A stretch of DNA of 64,000 nucleotides from Epiperipatus broadwayi (lineage: Eukaryota > Onychophora > Udeonychophora > Euonychophora > Peripatidae): positions 3,041,336 through 3,105,335 of the forward strand of contig JAQFVV010000014.1 in the NCBI GenBank assembly GCA_028023455.1, given 5' to 3'. The translations under genes and the position numbers were made by a program. The notes beneath the pieces were generated by a model that saw nothing but the letters and a program-made list of their open reading frames with translations, did not search any database and was not told where the DNA came from. Positions 23,635 to 36,774 of this stretch are shown here, in pieces. Each line of letters begins with the position of its first letter. The stretch's first letter is position 1.

Positions 23635-25181
23635 ATAAATAAGATTTTTTCCCCTCCTATGCTAAGTCTATGCAAATTTGTTTTAAAAAAAAAACTAAGG
23701 AGGTTCAAGAGAAAACTAAGTTTTGGATATTAAAGGAAAATTAGTTTTTTTTCTTTTCTTTTGGATCAGAAGGGAATATCACTTCTTACAAATCCCAGGA
23801 TTGACCATGCCTTATGAATAAAAAGGAAGAATACTACTAATAGTTAGCTAGATCTAATCTGGAATACTTTTGAGTCATATTTTGAATAACTCTGCTAAAA
23901 CGAAAAATTAGGATAAAGACAGAAATTACAAGACTAGATTAAAAATCACTATAAACATACTTTTAGTATTTGTCAGAAAAGAAGTAAATGACAATTATTT
24001 TGTTTTGGTGAATCTTATTTAAAGAGTGATTTGTACTTTATTTTAAATAATTTGGATTTGTAAACAAGGCGTATTATCTGGATATTATTTTAAAAGAAGC
24101 TGTTATTTAAAAAAAGAAATGAATTTGTAATAACTTCTCTTATGAATTTTATATGTTAATAAGAAGAAAGGCAAAAAAATATTATAATATAAATGCAATG
24201 CACACATATAAATTGCCTAAGTCTCAAATGATCGTAATTAATAATGTAATTATTTCCATAATGAGTCTCATTCATTCATAGTTCAACTTATATTTGATTA
24301 CTGAAAATTGGATTTTATGTAGATGGATTTATATATGTGCAGTTGTTGGTTCAATGTTTAATAGTTTACATATATTTGCATTCATATGGAAGAATACATT
24401 TCTGTCAGTTTAATGAGTTAGGAATCGATCTCAGAATGAGTCATCCCTGTATAAATTGTAATTCTATTAAATTAGGTTTAGAACAAATGGCCACTCCTTA
24501 TAATTATTGTATAGAAGGTTTATTCAATTAGGATTTGGATCAAGATAGCCGTTCTTTTGTTATTATTATATAAGCAGTTACATTTAGGATTAGGATCTCA
24601 AAAAACCATTACTTATGATTATTGTGATAAAGATAGCATTGATATTGATCCCATATAGAGCATATTTATGTATATCTTAGAATTATATTGAAGTCAGAGT
24701 TAAAGATATTATGAATGTGTTATACTATCTATGAATATATGAATATTAGGATGTACAAAGCTTAACGAATTTTGTTAAAGAAATGACTTGTATATCAATT
24801 AATAATTATATTTGAAAATATATTACAGTTACATGATTTGTTAATTTTATTAAAGAAAATAAGTTGTACATCAATTAATAAGTTCACTTGTGAATAAATT
24901 ATTATTGCATAATTTGTTGCTTTGTTTATGTAAGATTGCTTGGTCTACCATCAATCATTGTGAGTAACTTGTGTTTTCCATGATTTAGCTCAGTATTGCA
25001 ACTGGGACTGCGTAATGGAATGGTTAGATTATTATATTGAATAAAATATTGTTTTAGGTATACGTGTGTTTGTTTATTTCCTGATGTTTAAAGCCAGGTG
25101 GCACCTGTTTATAATGTATGTAAATAACTAAATAATTAGAGATAATGTAAAATTGTGAAATATGCTAGTCTAACCATTACA
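23635..25181 (+). repeat. left long terminal repeat (core part)
   Basis: Begins near CCTCCTATGCTAAGTCTATG and runs through AGTTAGCTAGATCTAATCTGG, GGAAGAATACATTTCTGTCAG and GATTGCTTGGTCTACC to CCATTACA. All words recur in the same order at 26,772-28,441. If block A at 23,085 belongs to the LTR, it starts nearer 23,060 with a TGTAA end, giving TGTAA...TTACA termini. Confidence 0.78.
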
Positions 25182-25379
25182 TTGTGTAACCACTTTATTT
25201 GTAAATTTTGCTGCCCAATATCATTCATCAGGAATAACCAGGTATTTGTAAAGTTTTGCTCGCCCAAGATGTGCCATGAATATATATATTATAAACTCCC
25301 ATTTGCCTGAGTTAGATGAATGATATGATTGATTAGACAATATTTTTTTCTACATTATAATTGTAAAACAAACAAAAAA

Positions 25380-26640
25380 AAACATCAAGAAAGAACATAG
25401 CAAGTTGTGCCATCAAGGAGATATACACACATATATGGTGTTTCGGAGTATTTCAGGTAACAATTTAGCATTGTTAGTGGTGTATCCAGCTATAATTGTT
25501 TTGCACATAATAAGTTTATTGCGTTTAAAAATATCAAAGATTACTATTTTATTGAGAATGAAAATAAAGAGGATGAAGAGCAGCAGGAAATATTGGAAGC
25601 AAATACTTCTGAAACTAGCTGTTAAGAAGATAGCTTAGAAACTTTGGATATGGACATTGTTTTTCCAGATAGTGACTCATACAAAGAAATAAAACATAAA
25701 GACATTAATGAAGAAATACAATTATATGAGAATACTGCAACATCATCACAATTACATGTGATGCAGATATTTAGCATAATGTTCAAACAGATGGAAAATA
25801 ATCAAAAAGTTAATCAAAAGCATCCAGAGCAAATAAACCAAACATTGAAAGATAATCATAAAACTAATTAAAAACAGATGGATAATTTTGGAAAACCATT
25901 TAAACTAAAGAAAAAAATTATATGATTCGAAACAAACATATGATGAGCAAGTACAAATGAGGAAGACACAATGGATCAAATCTTGATCAATGAAAATGTT
26001 CATTTGCTTTTAAAATCAGAAAATGAACCAAAAACATGTGATAAACTTTTCAATGAATCTGAACCAAAACTATTAGAATGTATAAAATGAACACAAACAT
26101 GTTCAAAAAAAAGAACAAATAGCAAAATGAAAACCTGATGAATTAACACAAGTAGATAATAATGAACTACAACTTATTGAAATAATTTGAAATCAAACAA
26201 TAATTACTACAACTAATCATCCAAATACATGAGGATAAGCCTGAAAGCTAACAACTAAAGTCATGTGGATAAAAAAAGATGTAATGTACTATATCAAGTG
26301 CCACCCATAATCTTGCAACTGGATAAACAAATACAAATAAAAATGGAGCAAAGTTTACTATATCTTCAAAATCTAAATGAAGACTTGCCTCTCATACTGA
26401 TTAATTTATTGGATAAAGAAATCCTAGATCATCAAGCAAACATTAAATCTGTATGTTATGTGGATCTATTGTATTTCTACAATGTTATGCACAACAATAA
26501 TTTTACTGATTGTCAACTTTATTTACAACTGGGAAGAAATAAAACACAATTTTCTCCCACACCAGTTGCTTTTTTTCTACAGTTGCCACAAAAGAAAAAG
26601 CCTCTAGATAGCATTTTTTATTAAACAATGACTGAATAAA
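25380..26640 (+). pseudogene. gag-like ORF remnants of the non-autonomous element
   Basis: Three plus-strand open pieces (25,405-25,638; 25,644-25,871; 26,265-26,624) lie between the LTRs. The second contains acidic VFPDSDSYKEIK followed by IFSIMFKQMENNQKV, reminiscent of the N-terminal coiled part of arthropod gag-type proteins. The third (119 codons) has no motif I recognise. No zinc knuckle is visible. Calling them gag-derived is an inference from position and composition; they could be unrelated. Confidence 0.4.
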
Positions 26641-26764
26641 AAGCTTATAAAATGCCCAATAGACATCCAAAAAGAACTTTTAATAAGTACAATCATTTTG
26701 TTGTTGTTGTTTTTAGTTTGACAATTTGAAATGAACAATCTATTAGTCATTTCAATAAATAATT

Positions 26765-28441
26765 TTTTTTTTCTCCTATGCTAAGTTTATGCAAATTTGT
26801 TTTCTTTTTTTTTTTAAAAAAAAAAAAAAGAACTAAAATGAGATTCAAGAGAAAACTAAGTTTTGGATATTAAAAAAAAAACTAGTTTATTTTTCTTTTG
26901 AATCATAGTGGAATATTACTTAATATAAATCCCAGAATTGATCATGACTCCTGAATAAAAAAGAAGAATATTACTAACAGTTAGCTAGATCTAATCTGGA
27001 ACACTTTTGAGTCATATTTTGAACAACTCCAACTGAAATGAATAATTAGTGCTTATTTAAAAGACAGAAATTACTAGACTAGGTTAAAGATTACTGTAAA
27101 TGCAATTTTAATATTTGTCAGAAAAGAAGTAAAAGAAGGAATGATTTATACTTTATTTTAAATAATTTGGATTTGTAAACAAGGTTTATTACCTGGGTAT
27201 TATTTTAAAAGAAAGTATCAATTAAATAAAAAAAAGAAATGAATTCATAATAACTTCTCTTTATTTTATAAAATTATTTTTTTAAAAGAAAAATTAATTA
27301 TTATATCATATATATATAGCCAGCTTATGAATTTTATATAAGTTATTAATAAGAGGAATGGCAAAAAAAAATAATGATAATCATGTAAATGTAATACACA
27401 TATATAAATTGCCTAAATCTTAAATGACTATAATTAACTATGTAATTATTTCCATTAGTCTCATTCATTCATAGTTAAACTTAAATTTGATTACAGAAAA
27501 TTGAATTTTATGTAAATGGACATATATTTAATAGCTTACATATCTTCACATCCATATGGAAGAATACATTCCTATCAGTTTAATGAGTTAGGAATCAATC
27601 TCAGAACAAGTTATCCCTGTATAAATTGTAGCAGTATTAAATTAGATTTAGGACAAATAGCCATTTCTTATAATTATTGTATAGAAAGTTTATTCAAATA
27701 CAGTTAGAACCAAAATGACCTTCCCTTTTAGCTATTATTATATAAGCAGTTATGTTTAGGATTAAGATCTCAAAATACCATTACTTATGATTATTGTGTT
27801 AAAGACAGTGTCAATGTCTATTCCATATAGAACATATGTGTGGGTAAGTACTAGGAGACATGAGTCAAAGAAATATATTTATTAATTCGTATATGCATAG
27901 AGTTATATTTAAGTTTATTGAAGTCAGGGTTAAAGATATGGTGAATGTGTTACATTATCTATGAATATATTGTTATGGTGAATAAAAAATTTTGTTAAAG
28001 AAATGAATTGTATATTAATTAATGATTATACTTTGTAAATAAATTACTGTTACATGATTTGTTGATATTATTAAAGAAAATAAGTTGTACATCAGTTAAT
28101 AAGTACACTTATAAATAAATTATTATTGTTTGATTGCTTATTACGTAAGATTGCTTGGTTTATCATTATTCATCTGGAGTAACTTATGCTTTCTGAAATT
28201 TAGCTCAGTATTACAAATGGAGCTGTGTGGTTAGATTATTATATTGAATAAAATATTGTTTAATTATACATGTGTTAGTTTATTTTCTGATGCTTAAAGT
28301 CATGTGTCAGCTGTGTAATTTATGCAAGTAGCTAAATAAATAGAGAAAATGTAACATTATCAAATATGCTAGTAAATAAATAAATAAAATAGATAGATAG
28401 AGAAAATATAACATTGTGAATTATGCTAGTCTGACCATTAC
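26765..28441 (+). repeat. right long terminal repeat (core part)
   Basis: Direct-repeat partner of 23,635-25,181, in the same order with scattered substitutions and small indels. It has a longer A/T run near 26,800-26,830 and a TAAA/GATA-rich insertion near 28,370-28,400. It ends GTCTGACCATTACA at 28,441. The part corresponding to block A is missing from its left side. Confidence 0.78.
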
Positions 28442-28444
28442 AAT

Positions 28445-28720
28445 ATATATATACATTTAATAAATATTGTTATTTAATATATATTTTTCTCTATTGTCTC
28501 TATTGATTTGTTCAATAGATTATTTTATGGCTTGCACCATTTGCCAAAATTAATAGGCCAAATCTTAGTGGTAGATCTGCCTACTAGCCTATATAACTTT
28601 GAGAACTTGGGATTTTTTTTTCAAAGGACTGATCCATATTCAACTCAGTTATCCATTTATCATTGGTTAGTAAATAAGTATTTGCTTGTGTTTGCCTGGA
28701 ATAGAATATGCATTTTAAAA
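28445..28720 (+). repeat. block A' (copy of 23,085-23,355)
   Basis: Shares TTTAATATATATTTTTCTCT, GGCTTGCACCATTTGCCAAA, TTAATAGGCCAA, AGATCTGCCTACTAGCC and TATTCAACTCAGTTATCCA with the block before the left LTR. It starts immediately after the CCATTACA end of the right repeat, so it may be the beginning of a third, truncated LTR of the same family or a displaced piece of the right LTR. Confidence 0.7.
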
Positions 28721-28759
28721 ATGGCTATTTATCTTTTGCTTATGATAAAAGAAAAACAA

Positions 28760-31700
28760 TAATGTTTACCGAGATTGTGGGACCTTATCAAAAGAAAAAA
28801 AATTTTTTTTTTCAAAATTAGGAATCGAAAATTATTTTCAATATAATACTTATTTGACGTGTGTGTGTATGCTGCATTATAGTACTTTTTTAACTATTCT
28901 TATATGTACAGTACTTAAAAATAATTTCAATAATTTTTTAGAGCATTATTTAATTTACTGCAGTTTCGATAATTGATAACTAATACTCTGTCTTTTCTAC
29001 TCTTAAAAAAGTGTCTTGTTTTGTTATAAGGGGCTTTTAAGGCAGCCATAATTTGAACTATTACCGAAAGCATTATTAATTTATATTTCAGCTTTGCGGC
29101 ATTGAGGAAATGATGCAGAAAACACTCAAAACAACCATGAAGAATAATTAATTAAGCAATATACATATAATTCTAATAAAATATTTATTTTAGCTTCTAA
29201 TAAGTAATTTCAATTATCATGATTAAAGTAAATTCATTTCTAAAACTATAGCTAAACCATCAAAAACTTTAAACCCTTTGGGAAAATTACATTTTCCATA
29301 TATTTAAGTTGAAATTAGTAAATAATGGGTTTTCAAAAAAAAAAACCCCAGCGATTATTTGGGGGGGGGGGGGGTTTCTGTTTAATATACCTATATTTAT
29401 ATTTACGAAGAGCTAAAATTTCGTTTGTTTGTTTTTTAAAACAATAACGGTAAAAAAATATATATATAAATTTAATTGATTGTGTTTTAATTTATTAAAT
29501 TGCTAGTTATTTTGTATAGTTATATTATATAAAACATTATTATAGATTTGTTAATTCAAAATATGAATGTGTGTTTATACATAGTCACATATTTTATAGT
29601 ACTTTTATTTATTTTTTTAAGTTTTATTGTAATTATAGAGTTATTAAGAAAATGTTTATAATTTATTTATAAAGTTTTAATGATATACATTTCAAATTTT
29701 AATAAATTAATAGAAACCGTATTTGAATAACTATTTTAAATACATCGCTGAAAGACCAAAAAAGACTGCACTCTGCTTACTAAGTTAGCCAGTTAATGCA
29801 TAAGTGAAGTTATATATATACAGTACATGTATAAATCAGCTTTTAAATAGCCTCTATGAGACAAATATTTTATCCTACAGCCTCCATAGCAAAAGAAAAG
29901 GCATCTTTTCCAGGCTTGCCAATTTATGGGTGGCCATGGTTTGAACAGTTTTCCATCTTTGTTTCCCACTAAGAATAATTAGATAACTATTTACTTTATT
30001 GGCATTAAATTTAGTGATCTTATACTGTTAAATTTTAAAAAAGATTAACGAGCATAATAATTCATTAACCAGAATTTTTAGATATTTGTTTATGCAAGGC
30101 ATTTTAAATAAACTTTTTTCAGAGTATATATATAGATGTAGGTAAGCATATTTGAAAAAGATATTTCATATGGAAAAAGAGAAATGAATTTGCATTATTC
30201 CTCTTGTTAATGTTTAATTAAATGATAGTTATTTATATCTGGGCTAGGAACAATCTCTTGTTTAACAAATGATTAATAATAATCATTAATGTAGTTATGA
30301 GAACAGAAAGGTTGATACTTGTAAATCAAGATGTAATAATATACACAGTGTGAATGTGTGTGTACATAAATAATTATTATCATTTCAATATTTCCTTATA
30401 TGATATTTCTAATTATTTTAACAGAGTTGTTAAAATCACTATTCAAAGCAGGCACACACAACATGTAAGATATTTTTATTATTAATGAGTTTTTTAATAT
30501 ATATGTATAAGGTAAATGATAATTTCTTTACTTTTACTAGAATGATATCACAAAACATATGCAAAACTTTATTTTATATTTAAGCAAATGAATATATTTA
30601 TTTCATAGGATAAATTTAAAAGATTCCATGAAAATTAAAGAAATATTGCTAAATTATAATAAAATTTGTAAGGGATCACTTTTACACAATCAGAAGTCAA
30701 TTTCTTACACTGTCATTTAAAAAAGCTGATTAACTTGGATAAACTGTAATGAAAATATTAAGATTTTTTTTAAATAGATAATCTAAATTAATCAAAAACT
30801 CTGATAAACTATTACATAAAAACCTAGAATAGTATTTTTTTTTACTTTTATGGAAGAGGCTTTAAAGTAGCAAATAGCTTATGACTTACAAGCTCGTTTT
30901 GAAAACATGCATAGACTGTCTTATTTATTATATAGCTTTGCCACTTATTAAGAATATTAACATTTTAATTAGAAAGTAATAATAAATATACAAAAAATAT
31001 AAGTTGAATTTACATCATTAATTCCCTATATCTCTCACTTTGATCATGTACTGATTATTATTCCTTATTATGTCACTGACTTGAGAAGTCCCTCTATAGT
31101 CAAAAACTACATCATTTGGCTATTATACAAACGTTTAAGGTGCATGTGAAAAAGTTTAAAGCCTTTCTCTTTCTAATTACAGATTTCTTGTATGCTTGAT
31201 AAATAATCAGAACGTTATATTTGAAAATCTAAAATCATTGAAAAAAATATTTCCCTGTCAAAATCTAATTTATTTTCACATTTAGTCAATGAAGTCTGCA
31301 ATTTTAAATAGATTACTAGATGTCAACTCATAAATATTTTTCAAAATACAATTTAGTCTTACAAAGTCTAAGTTAAATATTTCTGAAAATTTGTGATAAT
31401 TATATTTTGTTTATAATTATTTCCATCATCTAGTTTTAATTGTTAAATTTTTTGTAGAGAAAATAAAAGTTTATTTTAACCATTTAAATATATAAAATTG
31501 TTAGTATATAACAATGTTTCCAATGGTATTATTCTCTTCACATCTTCATATGTGTTGGTCTAACCAATGATATGACACTTATATCTATGGGAATCAAACC
31601 TATGACTTTTAGATTTGTGAGATACTGAATTTAAGATGAGACTCTAGAGAACTAGGCTATTCTATCAAAGATAACAGTCAATAGAAATGTTGTAGGTAAA

Positions 31701-32180
31701 CGTGGTTTTTCACAGAAAAAAAACAATAAAATTTAATGATTATGAATTTTAAAAAGTTAACTACTACAAACATCTTAATCAGATTATTAATGTAGATCAA
31801 AGCATAATGGATTAAATTAATCAAAATTAAACTAGAGTAGAGTGCTGCTTAATATTCAAAGGAAATATGACAATGTGTTTGAAACAAAAAAAGATTTTTC
31901 ATAGATGTGATTTATCACTTCTTTATTAGATTGATATTATCATCAAAGCAATATTTTATTATTTAATTAATTATTCATTTGCTATTCTTGCATATCCATT
32001 CTTATAAATTACAGTTCTATTGTAAGAGATCGAATAATAATAAATGGTCCTATAATTTCTGATTGTAGGATTATATCTGTATTACATTTCTTATTATTTT
32101 CAAAATTTTTGAAGTAAATTTCAGGATAAAATTCTCCATTTTGTATTTTGAATTCCATTAAATTATCTTAAAATTGTTCT
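28760..32180. other. unassigned A+T-rich sequence
   Basis: No gene or recognisable element. It contains a 14-base G run at 29,361-29,374 (just after an A run and CCCC). Around 31,590-31,630 (GGGAATCAAACCTATGAC) it has a faint antisense tRNA-SINE look. Confidence 0.5.
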
Positions 32181-32184
32181 CTGT

Positions 32185-32290
32185 GATTTGGTGGAGTGGT
32201 GAAATTGTAGATTCTGGAGTTTAAAATGTTTGGATTGATCCCCAACTCTTTTCAGTTTTGAATCTCTTATAAACTTTCAAGCAATAAAGC
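32185..32290 (+). repeat. possible tRNA-derived SINE head
   Basis: TGGAGTGGTGAAATTG resembles a pol III A box (TRGYNNARNGG) and, about 35 bases later, TTGGATTGATCCCC resembles a B box (GGTTCGANNCC). Spacing is right for a tRNA-type promoter. No tail or second full copy was found here. Confidence 0.35.
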
Positions 32291-32299
32291 TATTCGCTT

Positions 32300-33020
32300 A
32301 GTTATTTTTTATATTAAAACAGATTTTTTTTGTATCACAATAAACATTAATTATCAATAACAAAAAAATGTTATTAAACATGAGAGCAATTCATGGTTCT
32401 TAGACTTTAAAAATTATACCCATTATTTAAAAAATTCTCTCATGCCTTTAAACAAGTATACAGTCATAAGTGGCAGCCTGAGTCCACATTCAGGGGATTC
32501 TAATCCTCCATCTTCATCCGCCAATTTCTGCCTTGGCTAGTGACTTTACAGCCTCCTGGGAATAAGAACCATGATTTATTTTTGTCTGGTATGATTGTAT
32601 GCATCTATTAGAAAAAAAAATTTCAATTACACACACATTCATTCTGCTTATCCAACAACTAAGAAGAAAGATTATAGTGTTTCTTGATCTTAAACTCAGA
32701 GGTAAAGAGCCAATAAACTCACCTTGCTGGCTAATACATGTTGGTGTGCTGCACATCCATGTTCATATACTATATGCATAATCACATAGTAATAATAGCT
32801 CCAGTGACAAGAATGTATGGAGTGGACATTATGAATTTGTAATATGGACAAAACTTTAATTTTTACTAATAATGAAGTTATTTTACTTTCTCTTATGAAT
32901 TTAATTATAATATCATAGTTTCCCAATAAATTATTTGCATAATTTTCTTTTATGTGTTATTATAGTGCAGTTTTATAATTAACTTTTTACTCCCTAAATA
33001 CTGTGATAATTTTAAAAACC
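32300..33020. other. unassigned sequence with unassigned ORFs
   Basis: Local base composition is slightly more balanced at 32,460-32,830, where overlapping ORFs exist on both strands (80 codons minus, 60 plus). No known motif is seen in either, so I do not call a gene. It may be an old transposon piece. Confidence 0.4.
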
Positions 33021-33033
33021 TAGCTTACTGGGA

Positions 33034-33048
33034 ACCTTTCTAATTGTA

Positions 33049-33086
<38 letters not shown>

Positions 33087-33131
33087 AATTAGAAAGGTAT
33101 ATATGTCTATATATATACGCTCTTCCGATCT
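33034..33131. other. TA-repeat hairpin ending in an adapter-like 15-mer
   Basis: CCTTTCTAATTGTACT at about 33,036-33,051 is mirrored by AGTACAATTAGAAAGG at about 33,082-33,097 across a (TA)n stretch. Thirty bases on, 33,117-33,131 reads ACGCTCTTCCGATCT, identical to the 3' 15 bases of the common Illumina read-1 adapter. A 15-base match with 8 G/C in a TATA-rich tract is unlikely to be native, so this is best read as library or gap-filling residue in the assembly. Confidence 0.85.
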
Positions 33132-35685
33132 TATATATAGTATTAATAGACATTGCAGCATTTAATAGTATTTTTGTTAATTCAAAAATATTATTAACTT
33201 TGACTTCCAAGAAGTAATATATTTATGAATATATATTTCCTTTAACTCAGTGTGTCATATTTTAATAAATACATGTTTTCTTTTCCTAAAACTTACATAT
33301 ATATTTTTAATTGAAAGTAATTTGGTTTTTTTTTCCTTTAAAACTCTATTTCTTTAAAAAAAATAAAATAAAAAATTGTTATAACAAAATTAGTGCTATT
33401 TTGTCACATTTGACTGTTGTATGAAGCGATTTTGCTGAGAGGCTATATAAAGTAAACATTTTGCTGGTTACATTATTTTGAATGGTGATTTGAAGTATAT
33501 TATTAAGAAAATTTTCAATATTGTTATGGAAAAAGAGAATGTTGAGACAATGATTAAAATTGTACAAATATGACTATATATATATCAGGAATGGTCATTT
33601 TATAGTTTGTGTAGTTTTTTTTCATCTGAGTTCAAATGCACATACAACATTTATACTACTGTTAACATCAAATATTTATTTTTTTAACACATTTTATACA
33701 AAAATAAAAAATTAAGCATTGTTAATTTAAATAGACTTGGAATCTGTTTTGGGTGTCATTTTAATAGAGTCATGGACATTTGGCACAATGTTAGAGTCAC
33801 AGAATCACCACTGACACAGTCAAGCAATAACTAATCTTTGACATTACCCTAATATGGCTATGAAACTTTTCCAGATATTTTATCCAGTCTACGTAAAAAA
33901 ATTCAAGTTTTATCAAAAATCTAAAGAAAAAAAAGACAATTTCATAGAAATAATCTTTAAAACTGTTCCCAACGCTGTGTCTCCAAATAATTTACCAAAC
34001 TATCATAAAAACATGTGCAAGTACTTATCAAATGTAAAGTATCAAAATAAATTATTAAACCAAAATAAAAAATATGGTGACATAATAAATCCACATAAAA
34101 AAAATTTAAATTTCATCAAAAATTAAAATATATATATATATTAAACTATGGTAAAAATATACAAATATTTATTGAAAAACAAAGCAGGGATTATCAAAAA
34201 ACATTTTAGTGCATCTACTAAAAGAGCACTGCAAATATTATGTTAAATGAAAAAAAAAAAAACATTTTGAAAAAATATTTAGAGTTTAGCAATATCTAAC
34301 AAGAAAAATAATAAAATAAATTACTAGTCACTACTAAAACAGTTATTAGCAAATTTGTTAAAATCAAAACTCTCCAAATATTATGTTAAATGAAAAAAAT
34401 TTTCAAAAATCATATTTTGAGTTTAGAAATTTGATAAAAAATAATAATCGTAATAATACTAAAGTAAAAAAGAATAAACGTTTTGAAACAAAACTATGGC
34501 AACAGAAAAAAGAGAATAAACTAACATAAGAATGTACAGTATTTAAAATGTGTTTAACCAAAAGGATTTTAATTTTCCAATTAATAAATAAATATTACAT
34601 TTTAAATTTCGTCCAAAGTTAAAAAATTACATGAAAATTGTTTTCAATTATAGTATTTGGACTTACTTTTATTTTATAATCTATTTAATGTCACAGTGCT
34701 ACCATCACAGATTTGTTATCCCGAATATATATGATAAAATATTTATTATTTTATACATAAATAATGATATTAATCAAGCACATTGTATGCATATATTTAT
34801 ATGTTAAAAATGTTAAAAAAAGTTAAAGAAGAAACATTAAAAAAGTATAATTCAAATCATTGATTCATTTAAGCATTTAATGAATCACTAAAGTATAATT
34901 GCTTAGCAGAGGTGTTTTTTGTATATGTATTATACGGATAAACAAAACAATTGATTTAAAAAATGTATGTCATTAGTTTTTATAATTTAAATTAAGTGGC
35001 AAAATGATGTATCTACTATAATGGTTCTTTCTAAATAAAGATACTTTTCTTAACATTATCTGATAAATAATCTATTGGTATTATCATTTAGCATAATATA
35101 ATTGTCTGTGAATCAAATAGAAGTTATCTTTAAAGGTGTTTATGTATCTGTGCCTATATATATATATATGAATAAGCTTTTGGATTTATCTATGTATATA
35201 GTTACTTGTATATTAGTACTATTGCACTATTAGAGATGTTTTTTCTCTTACTGGCATCTCTAGAAGCAGATAATGATTCATTATTTTTACCTACACAATC
35301 TAACATAAGATTTAACCGAAATATCAGTTACATAATATTAATGAAAATTATTCAACAAATGTATAAACCTGAAAAATTATTTATTTTTTTGCCTCTTGAA
35401 AATCTTCATTTTAAAGTATATATATCTAAATTAATATCCATGTATAATTTGCAAATACGCCTATGTGTAAAACAGAATAAATATACTGTAAAACTATTAA
35501 TAGCTAAGCATGCTTTCAGTATAGTAGACCAGATTCATGACAAAAAAAATTAAATTCTGTTAAAATTTTGATCATTAAGTAAGGATTGATTGCCAAGAAT
35601 CTAGTATACTTCATTGATAGCACACTTTGCTGTTAATATTATATAGAGTATATATTTATTTAGTTTTACAATCACTTTTTTTCAG
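33132..35685. other. unassigned; candidate intron
   Basis: No element recognised. A 115-codon open frame at 35,206-35,553 (no ATG at its first codon) is long for DNA this A+T-rich and lies just before the exon candidate at 35,686. It has no motif I know, no convincing splice sites and no close homologue in memory, so it is noted, not called. Confidence 0.45.
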
Positions 35686-35810
35686 CTCTATTAAATTGTT
35701 ATTACAGCAAGGAAGAAAACTGTTTTTTTCAACTACTTCAGTGTTCTCAATGTCAAAGTTTAATTGGCCTTGAAGCAAAGTCATTATCTTCAATTTTTGT
35801 TCCAGGACAG
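35686..35810 (+). CDS. candidate internal exon with a CxxC motif
   Basis: A 125-base open segment between a good acceptor (ATCACTTTTTTTCAG) and a donor (CAG|GTAATA). With two leading bases it reads 41 codons including NCYYSKEENCFFQLLQ and CSQCQSLIGLEAK, a C-x2-C pair that could be half of a zinc site, ending VPGQ. Entry is phase 1 and exit phase 0, so it can follow the exon at 16,371-16,550, which exits in phase 1. The protein family is not recognised. If both are real exons of one gene, the intron would be about 19 kb and contain most of the transposons of the left half. Confidence 0.5.
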
Positions 35811-36419
35811 GTAATATTTTCAATTATTCCAAAATGTATTGCCAAAAACGAAAATTTTAGGTATTAAATTATTAAATGGTTCATAGTTTTTTTTATTGTT
35901 CTCATTGCTATTTTTTTTAACATAATGACTATCAAATATCAACAATGAATTAATTTAGCAATATGAATTTTTTTTAATTACTAATTATAAATATATTTGA
36001 AGCAATTAAGGACAAAAACATTAATAGTGAGCATATAAAAAAAGTATGCTTAATAAAATATGACATTTCTAATTCTATTCTTTTTTTTCTTTGCATAGTT
36101 TTATCATTATTTTTAAAAATGGAAAAATTCAAATTATACATTTGTATGCAATACCAATTTTTTATTTTATTTCACTAATCCTTTTGATCAATCTACTTTT
36201 TTCATCGTTTTTCTAAATTTCTTTGAACTAATGAATAAAGACCATGGATTAATTGGAACTGTAAATGAAATAAAAAGATCTCTAGGTGAAATAGATTAAA
36301 AGTCATTTTATTAAGAGCTTGAACAAATTTGGAAAAACTCTTATGAAGACTGCAGATCAGTTACAATTGCTACTGACATCAAATAAAAAATTATAAAAAG
36401 CATTATAATGCTTATATAA

Positions 36420-36487
36420 CAGCCAATTAGATGTAATGATATAAGCATTCCAAAGCGCATGCGAGAGGTTTCAGCCTTTCTATTTAA
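36420..36487 (+). repeat. repeat copy 1 with flipped 21-mer
   Basis: CAGCCAATTAGATGTAATGAT followed by ATAAGCATTCCAAAGCGCAT and GCGAGAGGTTTCAGCC. The second part recurs at 36,800-36,846 in the same orientation, whereas the 21-base first part recurs there as its reverse complement. Confidence 0.75.
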
Positions 36488-36774
36488 TTTTGAACTGCCT
36501 GTGCTTAATAAATAAATATTATTTACATATGTTACTATCAATTCATAACACCTGAAAAATTTCTTCATAGTAAATCATAAGATTTCACATTGTTTGTTTA
36601 TAAATCATTCGCAATGAGTTAAATGTGAAGATGTTTAAAAGCTTCACACTCTTAGATCAAAATACTTCAGACTAGCTTATATATATAGAAATTTAAGTAA
36701 AGGAAAAGGTGGAACCACCTTTTTTTTGTAAAATCTCTCTCTTGTGTTGCAACCTGAGAGCTCCTCAGACAGTT

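Larger units (their letters stand above)
23085..28441 (+). mobile_element. non-autonomous LTR element with gag-like internal region
   Basis: Two long direct repeats, about 23,635-25,181 and 26,765-28,441, end identically in CTAGTCTAACCATTACA-like sequence (GTCTGACCATTACA in the second) and flank about 1.57 kb of non-repeated sequence. No protease, RT, RNase H or integrase motif occurs in the internal part, only short plus-strand ORFs rich in Lys, Gln and Asn. This is the layout of large retrotransposon derivatives that rely on enzymes in trans. A block A (23,085-23,355) precedes the first repeat, and a homologous block A' (28,445-28,720) follows the second, so the boundaries are not simple. 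Confidence 0.72.

Noticed and set aside
29361-29374. 14-base G run (also 14,051-14,061)
   Set aside because: Single homopolymer runs, not G-quadruplex arrays, and prone to sequencing error.
32514-32926. Overlapping ORFs on both strands with slightly balanced composition
   Set aside because: No domain motif, no splice or promoter support, and mutually overlapping frames.
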